Shown here: one piece after another, positions 9,055 to 16,436 of the stretch
Layout: each line of letters starts with the position of its first letter
How positions within the stretch are numbered: the first letter of the stretch is position 1
From: an uncultured Ruminococcus sp.
GTDB taxonomy: Bacteria; Bacillota; Clostridia; Oscillospirales; Ruminococcaceae
Length of the DNA: 64,000 nucleotides
NCBI GenBank assembly: GCA_945877315.1
Contig: CAMCRP010000004.1
Coordinates: forward strand, 37,643 to 101,642
Direction: 5' to 3'
The notes under the pieces: model-generated
Told to the model about the DNA's origin: nothing
What the model saw: the letters and a program-made list of their open reading frames with translations, nothing else
Databases searched by the model: none
Translations under genes and position numbers: made by a program

Positions 9055-9978
9055 CTATTTTTCGGTCTTTTTGAGCATAAACCAAGTCCCCAGAGTAGCC
9101 GCCACCGAAAGTCCCACGGCAAACCAGGTATAGCACATGGGCAGGTCGGGGACATTCATTCCGTAGAAGCTGAAAACTATGGTTGGGATAGCCATCAGAA
9201 TGGTGATGACCGTAAGCCTTTTCATTACGATATTCAGGTTATTTGAGATAACAGACGCAAAGGTATCGGTCATTCCCGAAAGAATGCTTGAATATATGCC
9301 TGCCATTTCAATAGCCTGCTTTACCTCAGTCAGTACGTCCTCCAGCAGGTCCTGATCGTCCTCATAAAGCTTGATTATACGGCCTCGGAGTATCTTTTCG
9401 AGAGTGACCTCGTTTGATTTCAGGGAAGTGGAAAAATATACCAGAGATTTCTGGAGATCCAGCATCTGGATAAGCTCCTTGTTCTTCATGGATTTCTGGA
9501 GCTGTTTTTCGGTGAAATTGGTCAGCTTGTCGATTTGTTTCAGATAGGCAAGGAACTTCATTGCTATCCTCAGCAGGATATTCAGCACAAACTGAGTTTT
9601 CAGCTGAGTGCGGAGATTTCTTATCTGACCGCCGCACATTTCCCTGATTATAATATTCTCTCTAAGGCTGATGGTGAAAACGTAATCGGGGGTGAGGATA
9701 ATGCCCATAGGCATGGTGTAATAGGAAATAGCGTTCTGATTATCCGTTTCGGCAACGGCGTAGTCGACGATTATCAGAGTCTGATCCTCCTCGGTTTCAA
9801 TACGGGACGACTCCTCCTCATCGAGGGAGGAACGGACGAAGCCTGCGTCCAGCTCAAACTCGGTGATAATGCGGTCTATCTCCTCCTGAGTGGGGGCGGT
9901 GACTGAGATCCAGCAGCCGTTTTCAGCGGCATCGATGCTTGTCAGACCATCATCGCCCGTTTTGTAAAAGCTTATCAT
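9055..9978 (-). CDS. corA: CorA-family magnesium/divalent cation channel
   Basis: 307 residues. A large soluble N-terminal domain is followed by two C-terminal membrane helices; the first ends in YGMNV, the GMN selectivity motif that defines CorA. The periplasmic loop is PDLPMCY and the cytoplasmic tail is basic (MLKKTEK). It moves Mg2+ (possibly Co2+ or Ni2+) into the cell. The only plausible ribosome site (AAAGG) is inside a hairpin directly before the ATG, and a short ORF ends in that hairpin; see the separate entries. Confidence 0.93.
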   Translation of the reverse strand: MISFYKTGDDGLTSIDAAENGCWISVTAPTQEEIDRIITEFELDAGFVRSSLDEEESSRIETEEDQTLIIVDYAVAETDNQNAISYYTMPMGIILTPDYVFTISLRENIIIREMCGGQIRNLRTQLKTQFVLNILLRIAMKFLAYLKQIDKLTNFTEKQLQKSMKNKELIQMLDLQKSLVYFSTSLKSNEVTLEKILRGRIIKLYEDDQDLLEDVLTEVKQAIEMAGIYSSILSGMTDTFASVISNNLNIVMKRLTVITILMAIPTIVFSFYGMNVPDLPMCYTWFAVGLSVAATLGTWFMLKKTEK

Positions 9979-9981
9979 TTT

Positions 9982-10008
9982 AAAAACCGCCTTTCACGGA
10001 AGGGCGGT
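9982..10008 (-). promoter_or_regulatory. Leader hairpin masking the corA ribosome site or acting as attenuator
   Basis: On the minus strand ACCGCC pairs with GGCGGT and is followed by five T, then AAAATG (corA start). The AAAGG that could serve corA is in the loop/3' arm. The 5' arm overlaps the stop codon of the upstream short ORF. Confidence 0.6.
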
Positions 10009-10100
10009 CATAGGCACACGTCAGACAGCTCTCCCGTATTATTTTTTATTGCGGACATACCGTTGCTGTCACATTGCGGCAGATACGGGTCGCTGTTCAT
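10008..10100 (-). CDS. 30-codon leader ORF upstream of corA
   Basis: A short ORF missed by length filters. It has the strongest ribosome site in the area, AAAAGGAGG seven bases before its ATG, and lies wholly between the corA promoter and corA. The peptide begins MNSDPYLPQCDSNG and ends SDVCL; it is acidic and has two early prolines. Its TGA stop overlaps the hairpin before corA, so ribosomes finishing the ORF would sit on the hairpin. The layout matches a cis-acting leader peptide. Function is inferred; conservation in relatives is untested. Confidence 0.6.
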   Translation of the reverse strand: MNSDPYLPQCDSNGMSAIKNNTGELSDVCL

Positions 10101-10147
10101 AGCGCACCTCCTTTTGGTTTTTTGGGGGAACACACCCCGCATATTTA

Positions 10148-10176
10148 ATTATAACTCATATAGGAACGGATTTCAA
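10148..10176 (-). promoter_or_regulatory. Promoter of the corA leader transcript
   Basis: On the minus strand TTGAAA, 17 bases, TATAAT. It gives a leader of roughly 160 bases that contains the short ORF and hairpin. Confidence 0.75.
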
Positions 10177-10209
10177 GTCTTTACCGAAATTTTACTTTTC
10201 TCGGACGTA

Positions 10210-10731
10210 TCAGTAAAACCGTTCGCTGATATGGAAATTGGACGCATTGAGCCATATAAGGGGCTTATAGATATGTGCTGCATTTTCCCTGACATCTCCC
10301 GCAAACTCATTTCGGAAGGAGGTCAGCAGCACGCAGTCTGCCATTTCCGACATAAATCTGTCACATTCCCGCAGGCAGTCGGGGACAAACTCCTCGCCCG
10401 AATAGATAACGCTTTCCGCCTTGTCAATGACGTTCTGACAGCGTTTCCGAAAAGCCTGGGGAAGGTCATCGGAGAAACCCTCGTAGGGCAGGCAGCTGAT
10501 AAGGCTGATTTTTTCAAAGCCGGGGAAATCCTTTTTCAGGCTGAGCACGGCTTCACCCGTCCACAGCGGCACACCGGGGTAGCAGCCGCACATAAAGGTC
10601 GTAAATCCGCCTGCGTAAAGACGGGTGATATTCCGAAGCAGCTCTACTTTTAACAGGGTCGTTCTGACCTCGGTTTCCCCCGAAAGATAGTTATCCTTTA
10701 CGGCAGGCAGACCTATTGATGCACAAATCAT
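10210..10731 (-). CDS. SLOG-superfamily protein, YpsA/DUF1273-like
   Basis: 173 residues. The segment CGCYPGVPLWTGEAVLSLK matches the nucleotide-binding loop of YpsA-type SLOG proteins (usually GxxxGvDlwaaE), with Pro in place of the usual Asp. The N-terminal ICASIGLP corresponds to their TGHRP strand but is degenerate. SLOG domains bind nucleotides or nucleotide-derived ligands and often sit in conflict or signalling systems. It is the last gene of a run MNT-like, HEPN, SLOG, starting 16 bases after the HEPN stop. Confidence 0.6.
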   Translation of the reverse strand: MICASIGLPAVKDNYLSGETEVRTTLLKVELLRNITRLYAGGFTTFMCGCYPGVPLWTGEAVLSLKKDFPGFEKISLISCLPYEGFSDDLPQAFRKRCQNVIDKAESVIYSGEEFVPDCLRECDRFMSEMADCVLLTSFRNEFAGDVRENAAHIYKPLIWLNASNFHISERFY

Positions 10732-10747
10732 GCGGTAAACATTCCTT

Positions 10748-11206
10748 TCATTCTGCGCTGCGGCGTTCGGGCTTGCGGCGGTGGTAGCTTCGGTAATCGA
10801 ATTTCAGCAGCTCGCAGATGTGAAAGAGCATTTCCCTTGTGCAGCTGAGAATGTCGTCGGCATCGTCGTAGGAGATGGCCAGCGGAATATCGGCGGGGTA
10901 GCGTGTTTCGATGTAGTATCGGTTGAGCATGGTAGATTTTGTCAGCCAGCGCATAAAATCGGTATCTATCATAGCCGCCTGTTTGCAGAGCCATGTAAGG
11001 TTGTGTCCGTCGAAAAGCTTCTTGTTTTTGTAAAGCAGGAAGGCTTTCAAGGACTTTTCAAAGCACTGCTGACAATGGAAAACGCAGATTGACTGCAGCT
11101 TTTCTTCCTTATGGAGGACGTCCGCTGCCAAATAGTCCTCAAAGGCATGGAAAAGCCAGTCGTTATAGCGTCGGCTGTCGGTATTATGATTGCTGCTTCT
11201 GCTCAT
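10748..11206 (-). CDS. HEPN-domain protein
   Basis: 152 residues, mostly helical. The centre (FHCQQCFEKSLKAFLLYK, then DGHNLTWLCKQA) is the core of the HEPN fold, with the helix-2 E-K-x-x-K pattern and the following H-[DN]-L. The R-x4-6-H ribonuclease motif of toxic HEPN proteins is not apparent, so RNase activity is doubtful. The basic tail is YRSYHRRKPERRSAE. It overlaps the MNT-like gene by 23 bases, which is the arrangement of MNT-HEPN pairs. Confidence 0.65.
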   Translation of the reverse strand: MSRSSNHNTDSRRYNDWLFHAFEDYLAADVLHKEEKLQSICVFHCQQCFEKSLKAFLLYKNKKLFDGHNLTWLCKQAAMIDTDFMRWLTKSTMLNRYYIETRYPADIPLAISYDDADDILSCTREMLFHICELLKFDYRSYHRRKPERRSAE

Positions 11207-11504
11207 AAAGTATCACTCCCGCAGTATCTATCCTGTACGCAAAGGTGCAGTCATCGTCGAGAAGCTCGTTCCATTCGCCCACATTATAGGCAATAATATC
11301 GAATGGTATCTCGCACTCCGTGTTCATATATACCTCTCCCTCAAACTCGCCAACGTTTATATTATCGGTGACGATAATGCAAAGCTTAAATGAGGTAAGC
11401 TCTCCCGAATTATTCCGTTTTGCGGACACGAGAAAGATCTCCAGCGGCATAAATTTTTCGACGATCTCGTCTGTCAGCTTTTTGATAACGGGTTCAACAT
11501 TCAT
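11184..11504 (-). CDS. Degenerate nucleotidyltransferase-like partner of the HEPN protein
   Basis: 106 residues. Position, size and the strand pattern IFLVSAKRN...FKLCIIVTDN fit the MNT nucleotidyltransferase that pairs with HEPN proteins. The catalytic pieces are missing: VSAKR stands where GSxARG is expected, and KLCIIV where SDIDL is expected. So it may be a binding-only antitoxin relic. The start at 11504 has AAGGAAGGG upstream; a longer in-frame start lacks a ribosome site. It is the first gene of the operon. Confidence 0.5.
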   Translation of the reverse strand: MNVEPVIKKLTDEIVEKFMPLEIFLVSAKRNNSGELTSFKLCIIVTDNINVGEFEGEVYMNTECEIPFDIIAYNVGEWNELLDDDCTFAYRIDTAGVILYEQKQQS

Positions 11505-11537
11505 AAAATCACCCTTCCTTCTATTGATATTATTATC

Positions 11538-11566
11538 ATTATAGCACAAATCAAGTCAAATTGCAA
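11538..11566 (-). promoter_or_regulatory. Promoter of the MNT-like/HEPN/SLOG operon
   Basis: On the minus strand TTGCAA, 17 bases, TATAAT, about 34 bases before the first start codon. Confidence 0.65.
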
Positions 11567-11603
11567 TAAAAATTTGGAAAATGCGGACGTTTGTTTTTAG
11601 CTT

Positions 11604-11625
11604 AATGTGAAAAGTGAAAAGTGGA
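11604..11625. repeat. Dispersed GTGAAAAGTGGA repeat, copy 2
   Basis: AATGTGAAAAGTGAAAAGTG followed by GA; related to 4311-4340 and 31259-31330. It lies in the 244-base intergenic gap 11550-11793. Confidence 0.5.
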
Positions 11626-11669
11626 GCTTTTGAATTTCACGTATATTCTTTGAAATATAAACGAATTAT

Positions 11670-11694
11670 TGTAGGGGCGGGTTCCCCGTCCCGC
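11670..11694. repeat. TGTAGGGG palindromic repeat, copy 1
   Basis: TGTAGGGGCGGG, a TTCC loop, then CCGTCCCGC. One of at least four related sites in the window (31777-31800, 33170-33255, 44390-44416), always intergenic. Confidence 0.7.
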
Positions 11695-11746
11695 AGATAT
11701 CCGCTTTTTGAGCTGGATTATTGGGTAGATACGTTGAATATTATTC

Positions 11747-11787
11747 AAAAAAATCGGTCTGACCGATACATATGTCAGTCAGACCGA
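11747..11787 (-). terminator. Terminator of mnmM
   Basis: TCGGTCTGAC and GTCAGACCGA form a perfect 10-bp stem; the minus strand continues with seven T. It starts six bases past the mnmM stop. Confidence 0.9.
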
Positions 11788-11793
11788 AATAAT

Positions 11794-12387
11794 TCAGAAC
11801 AAGCTAATATCGGGCGCACCCTTCCAGATAAATACGGGAATAGGCGGACAGTTGGGACGGTTCACAAAATCCGTTACAATGACCGTAAACTCACGGTGGT
11901 CAATGGTGCGGATATATTCAAGCAGGGCGTCACGTTCCTCAAAGCCCGTGTCACGTCCGTAGTATATGACAAGGCTCATCAAACCGCCGTCGGAGAGAAG
12001 CCGAAGCCCCTTTTCCACCGCTTCTATGCTGGTTTCCTTTCTGGTATTCACCGAATGGTCGCCGCCGGGGAGCCAGCCGAAATTAAAGGTTATGCAGGAC
12101 ACGGTGCCGTCCTCCGCATAGCTGTCCATATTGCTGTGACTGTCCAGATGAAGCCTTGCAATGTCAGACAATCCCCGCTCGTTCAGAAGCTGCGCAGTGC
12201 TGTCAATGGCGTCCTTCTGAATGTCAAAGCTGTGGACTGTGCCCTCACTGCCTGTAAGCTCGCAGAGAAAGGCTGTGTCAAAGCCTCTGCCCGCCGTTGC
12301 GTCTATGCAGAGATCGCCTTTTTTAACGTGTTTTTTTAAGATGGCGTGGCAAACGTCCAGCGCCGAAAAATTCCTGTTATTTCCCAT
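11794..12387 (-). CDS. mnmM: tRNA mnm5U34 methyltransferase MnmM (YtqB family)
   Basis: 197 residues, class I SAM methyltransferase. The SAM-binding loop is DATAGRGFDTAFL, the next strand ends in FDIQKDAI, and FNFGWLPGGDH is the hallmark of the YtqB family. YtqB/MnmM was shown to make the final methyl transfer of the wobble uridine modification (nm5U to mnm5U) in Gram-positive bacteria that lack MnmC. Older annotations call it rRNA methylase. It lies 14 bases after the large membrane-anchored protein and should share its transcript. Confidence 0.85.
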   Translation of the reverse strand: MGNNRNFSALDVCHAILKKHVKKGDLCIDATAGRGFDTAFLCELTGSEGTVHSFDIQKDAIDSTAQLLNERGLSDIARLHLDSHSNMDSYAEDGTVSCITFNFGWLPGGDHSVNTRKETSIEAVEKGLRLLSDGGLMSLVIYYGRDTGFEERDALLEYIRTIDHREFTVIVTDFVNRPNCPPIPVFIWKGAPDISLF

Positions 12388-12401
12388 AAAACCGCCGTTC
12401 C

Positions 12402-14675
12402 TTAGTCCATATACTTGATATTGGAGCTGACACCTATGCTGTAAACCTCGTGACCGTCCGTTATCAGCTCAATAATTGTCAGGGAGCTTTTATCGTAGTA
12501 ATAGTAGTATACCGCATCGGTGTTGAAATCAAAAACATCGGAAGGAGTACCCAGAGCGGCTTCAATATTCCCTTGGGGCGAACCGATACCGATACCATTT
12601 ACACGAAGGTCAAGAGAAGCCTCTCCGCCCTCTAAAACGCTGAAATACTTGCACTGACATACATCGGCGTTATAGGTAGAATTCTTTTCATTTTCGATGT
12701 ATATCATTACCGTATAGTCATTGTTGATGAAGTAATCTCCCGTATGCGCTTCAAGGGGAGTTTCCGTCCTGACGAACTTGTCAGGAAGGGCAAGACCCTT
12801 GCAGGGAATGGTTATCTCCTTGCCGTTTGCGGTATATACAGCATTTGAAAGGTCAACGGACGGGAGCGTTATGCTTTCATAATCTCCCATTTTCGGAAGG
12901 TAGGGGCTTTCGCTGTCATAATCATTATCGTCATAATCGCCGTAATCATACTCTTCCTCGTCATAGGTGGGTTCCCAGCTGTCATCGGACGCAGAAACTT
13001 CGAAAATTATCTCAGAAAGTCTGTCCTCGGAAACGCCTGCTGCCTTGCAGATATTGTCCATAAGTATCTCAATGTAATCATCGCTTATAATATCCGACGT
13101 GTTATCCGAGCATTTGTCTGCAGAGGGCAGGGAAATGCTGCGGACTTCATCTGTGGAGGTATAGACAGCGTTTACATTAATATAGTTTTCGCCCTCATAG
13201 GTAACTGCAATATTGCAGCTGCCGTTGTCCATATCTCCGTCCAGCTCCATAGCGGCTTCTATCTCTTCCAGCTCGGGGGAGGTAAAGGTGTATTTTCCGC
13301 CGTAAAGCCTGCTGTCGAGGAAATCGTACTTGACATTTTCAAAGCCTATCCTGCAAGAGGTGGTCTTATATTTTTCGGAAGAAGATGCTTCGTCCTCAAG
13401 AGTGCGGAGGATACCATCGCAGTAGCCGCTTGCGCTGCCGTTTGCATAGCTGCCTTTCAGAAGCACCTCTGCGGATTCGCCTTCGGAGGTGGCAAGCTTT
13501 AGCTGAGAGGCAAATGCGCCGTTGTTCACCGCTGTGGAGAAGGTGTATTCGGACGCAGATCCGCTGATGTTATCTCTGAATGTTCTGCCGATAATGTCGC
13601 CGTCGGCATTGATGAAAACGGTCATATCCGCAAAAACCTCGTCGGAGGCTTCAAGGTTCATATCCGAGAGAAACTCGTCGATCTCGCTGACGTAATCCTC
13701 ACGTCTGCCGCCCATTGCTTCGACTATGGAGATAATGTCCTCATCGGTCTTTGCCTGCTCTGCGATTTTTTCGATAAGCGCAAGATATTCGGTTTCCGTG
13801 AAGCTGATATTTATCTCAACTGCGGGACAGCTTACATTTTCCACCGTGCAGACGCTCTTTTTGTTCCACTCCGCCGCTGTTACCGCTGAAAGGTAAAGGT
13901 CGGTGTATCTTGCGGAGATTGCGTCTATCTTTTCCTTTGTGACAGTTTCGCCGTTGAACAGAACGGAAACGTCGGGAGCTTCCCCGCCGTCCACGCCCGA
14001 TTCGGAGGCGGTGTATTTGTAATATTTATCCGAGCTGCTTTCCACAAGCCTTACATAGGCTTCGGTATTGTCAAGGTCGCCGATGACTTCTGCCGAAGCG
14101 ACAGTCATGTCGTTCAGCTTAAAGGAGCAGAGTGCAGATGCAAGGTCGGTCCCCGTTGCGGCTTCTGCGCTTATTCCCACGCTTTTGAAAATGTCCTTTA
14201 TCTCCGTGTTATCGGGGAAAAGTGACTCGTAGAAGTGGTTGCCGGGGGTAATGGTAATATCTGTCTTTTTCACTCCTGCGGTGGGAGAAGCGGCTTCTTT
14301 CTGCTGTTCCTCGCCGATGAGATAGAGCTTCCAGAGGTCTTCTACGGCTTTTTCGGCGGTTTTTCTTTCCGCTTCTGCGTAATATTCTTCGGGAGATGTG
14401 AACGCCAGCTTGATGTTGTTTCTCACCGACGGCAGAAGCAGCGCACCTGCCGCACCCACAACTATCACACCTGCAATTGCTGCGGGAACTATCCAACCCT
14501 TTGACTTTTTGGGAGCAGCCGTGCTGTCGTAGCTGTACTGATACTGCGAGTAGTCATACTGCGGGTCAATGCTGTTCTGCGGCTGTGAACCTCCGCTCTG
14601 CGGCATTAGATTGGCACCGTAGCTCTGTTCGTCCTTGTTCTCGGGAAAATTGTTGTTATTATTAAAATCGTCCAT
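12402..14675 (-). CDS. Large membrane-anchored protein of unknown function
   Basis: 757 residues. Residues 1-59 are Asn/Gln/Tyr-rich and probably cytoplasmic; one helix (GWIVPAAIAGVIVVGAAGAL) spans ~60-82; about 670 residues then lie outside, very acidic and rich in Ser, Thr and Asp/Tyr (YDEEEYDYGDYDDNDYD). No known domain is recognised. The end (VNGIGIGSPQGNIEAALGTP) resembles the SmpA/OmlA-like repeat seen in cell-envelope proteins. The start at 14675 follows GGAGGT; longer frames would begin upstream of the promoter's start site. Confidence 0.7.
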   Translation of the reverse strand: MDDFNNNNNFPENKDEQSYGANLMPQSGGSQPQNSIDPQYDYSQYQYSYDSTAAPKKSKGWIVPAAIAGVIVVGAAGALLLPSVRNNIKLAFTSPEEYYAEAERKTAEKAVEDLWKLYLIGEEQQKEAASPTAGVKKTDITITPGNHFYESLFPDNTEIKDIFKSVGISAEAATGTDLASALCSFKLNDMTVASAEVIGDLDNTEAYVRLVESSSDKYYKYTASESGVDGGEAPDVSVLFNGETVTKEKIDAISARYTDLYLSAVTAAEWNKKSVCTVENVSCPAVEINISFTETEYLALIEKIAEQAKTDEDIISIVEAMGGRREDYVSEIDEFLSDMNLEASDEVFADMTVFINADGDIIGRTFRDNISGSASEYTFSTAVNNGAFASQLKLATSEGESAEVLLKGSYANGSASGYCDGILRTLEDEASSSEKYKTTSCRIGFENVKYDFLDSRLYGGKYTFTSPELEEIEAAMELDGDMDNGSCNIAVTYEGENYINVNAVYTSTDEVRSISLPSADKCSDNTSDIISDDYIEILMDNICKAAGVSEDRLSEIIFEVSASDDSWEPTYDEEEYDYGDYDDNDYDSESPYLPKMGDYESITLPSVDLSNAVYTANGKEITIPCKGLALPDKFVRTETPLEAHTGDYFINNDYTVMIYIENEKNSTYNADVCQCKYFSVLEGGEASLDLRVNGIGIGSPQGNIEAALGTPSDVFDFNTDAVYYYYYDKSSLTIIELITDGHEVYSIGVSSNIKYMD

Positions 14676-14714
14676 CAGATTACCTCCATTCGGTCGATGA
14701 AACCCCATATGAAT

Positions 14715-14743
14715 ATTATATTGCATATCATATTATTTGTCAA
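14715..14743 (-). promoter_or_regulatory. Promoter of the membrane-anchored protein and mnmM
   Basis: On the minus strand TTGACA, 17 bases, TATAAT, about 40 bases before the ATG at 14675. Confidence 0.85.
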
Positions 14744-14820
14744 CAAATCTGAAATATTTCGTAATATAAAACAAACGACAGCGAAAAAATCCGCCGCCGT
14801 TTGTGAATTGCGATATAAAA

Positions 14821-15612
14821 TTATCCCTGATACTCTACGATCTCAACGCTTTCCATCAATACCTGAGTAATGGGCTTGTCATTCTCGTCGGTTTCAACGC
14901 TGCCCAGTGCTCTTACAATGTCCATACCCTCAAAGACCTGACCGAAAACGGTATATCCGCCGTCTAAGAAGGGAACGCCGCCTACTTCCAGATATTTCTG
15001 CTTAACGGCTTCGGGGATCTTTTTGCCTGTCATCTGCTCCATTTCGTCAAAATTGTTTATGGTGACATAGTTGCCTGCTGCGTCGTAGCCTGCACCGTAG
15101 CTTACATAGCCCTCGGGGGTGTTTACGATATAGAACTGGCTGCCGTTGGTAGAGGTGGAGCCTGAGTTTGCGTATGCAACTGCGCCGCTGAAATGGTACA
15201 GTCCTTCGGGTATGCCTCCGTCAAAATCCGTGCCCCAGATGCTGTTTCCGCCTGTGCCGTTGCCCTTGGGGTCACCGCCCTGTATCATAAAGTTTTCGAT
15301 GATGCGGTGGAAGATAAGCTCGTCGTAATAGTCCATATCCGCAAGACCTGTGAAGTTCTCGACGCTCTTTGCAGCCTGCTCGGGGAAAAGCTTTATCTTT
15401 ATCTCACCATAGTCCTTGACCTTGATAACAGCTATCTTTTCACCAACCTGCGGAGGGTCGAAGTTGTAGAAGCCATCAAAAGCAGAAGCCGCTTCCGATT
15501 CCGCTGCGGTGGTGTATGAGCCTTCCTCAACGGTGGGTGTTCCCTGACAGCCTGTAAAAATTGCACCCGCAAGTATAGCCGCCATACCTATATTAAGTAT
15601 CTTTTTTTTCAT
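14821..15612 (-). CDS. Cyclophilin-type peptidyl-prolyl isomerase lipoprotein
   Basis: 263 residues. A lipoprotein signal ends in the lipobox IFTGC (Cys near residue 22), so the enzyme is tethered outside the membrane. After an acidic linker comes a cyclophilin domain: FHRIIENFMIQGGDPKGNG, SNSGSTSTNGSQFYI, and FGQVFEGMDIV. The Arg, Phe and Gln of the active site (FHRI, MIQGGD) are present. It assists folding of exported proteins. A long insertion (GYDAAGNYVTINNFDEMEQM) separates two active-site strands, as in many Clostridial members. Confidence 0.92.
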   Translation of the reverse strand: MKKKILNIGMAAILAGAIFTGCQGTPTVEEGSYTTAAESEAASAFDGFYNFDPPQVGEKIAVIKVKDYGEIKIKLFPEQAAKSVENFTGLADMDYYDELIFHRIIENFMIQGGDPKGNGTGGNSIWGTDFDGGIPEGLYHFSGAVAYANSGSTSTNGSQFYIVNTPEGYVSYGAGYDAAGNYVTINNFDEMEQMTGKKIPEAVKQKYLEVGGVPFLDGGYTVFGQVFEGMDIVRALGSVETDENDKPITQVLMESVEIVEYQG

Positions 15613-15664
15613 ATTTTCAATGCTCCTTAGTGATAAAATCAGCCTTTTTACGGCAATTGTTTAT

Positions 15665-15693
15665 ATTATAAATGATTTTTGCGGATTTGTCAA
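15665..15693 (-). promoter_or_regulatory. Promoter of the cyclophilin gene
   Basis: On the minus strand TTGACA, 17 bases, TATAAT, about 53 bases before the start codon. Confidence 0.85.
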
Positions 15694-15799
15694 GCACTGC
15701 TGCCGCCTGTTTGTTTACAAATAGTATTTGATTTGCGCTTGAAGAAATACTCTGTTTTCTGTAAAATTATTATAATAGTCATAACAAAGGAGAGCTTTT

Positions 15800-16417
15800 A
15801 TGACCAACAGGGAACCTATCAAAAAAATGATAACTTCGGCAGTCTGCCTTGCACTTTGTATGGTACTGCCCTTTCTTACGGGACAGATACAGCAGATAGG
15901 AAACGCACTTTGCCCCATGCACCTGCCTGTTATAATATGCGGCTTTGCGGCGGGACCTCAGTTCGGGCTGCTGACGGGGCTTATTGCGCCGCTGCTCAGG
16001 TCGGCGGTTTTCGGTATGCCGAAGCTTTTCCCAAGTGCCATAGCTATGAGCGCCGAGCTGGCGGTTTACGGGCTTGTGTCGGGGCTTTTGTACAGAAGGC
16101 TGTCGGGCGTTAAGGGGAGGATATTCATCTCCCTTATCTCGGCAATGCTGGCGGGGCGTCTGGTGTGGGGCGGAGTTACTGCCGTTCTCCTCGGTGTTTC
16201 GGGCGGGAATTTCACACTTGCGGCGTTTGTTACGGGCGCATTTACGGGGGCAATTCCCGGAATAATTTTACAGATAATACTTATCCCACTGATAGTTTCC
16301 GCACTTGAAAGGTCAGGTTTTATCGGGAATGAAAAAAATCCGAGAAATCTGAAAAAAGTATTTGAAATTTGCCGACATATGTGTTATAATAGTTTTATAG
16401 TGTTTTCACGTAAATAA
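15800..16417 (+). CDS. ECF transporter S component (substrate unknown)
   Basis: 205 residues with about six membrane helices. The pattern CPMHLPVIICGFAAGPQFG, then PLLRSAVFGMP...MSAELAVYGLVSG, is typical of substrate-specific subunits of energy-coupling factor transporters, which bind vitamins or small precursors and dock on the shared EcfA/A'/T module. The energising genes are not here, so it belongs to the group II type using a common module. No riboswitch is visible upstream, so the vitamin cannot be named. AAAGGAGAG precedes the ATG. Confidence 0.8.
   Translation: MTNREPIKKMITSAVCLALCMVLPFLTGQIQQIGNALCPMHLPVIICGFAAGPQFGLLTGLIAPLLRSAVFGMPKLFPSAIAMSAELAVYGLVSGLLYRRLSGVKGRIFISLISAMLAGRLVWGGVTAVLLGVSGGNFTLAAFVTGAFTGAIPGIILQIILIPLIVSALERSGFIGNEKNPRNLKKVFEICRHMCYNSFIVFSRK
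16362..16390 (+). promoter_or_regulatory. Promoter of the signal-peptidase-like gene, inside the ECF gene end
   Basis: TTGAAA, 17 bases, TATAAT. It overlaps the last 20 codons of the ECF gene and lies 47 bases before the next ATG. Confidence 0.7.
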
Positions 16418-16436
16418 ATTCGGAGGTCTTAGGCAA

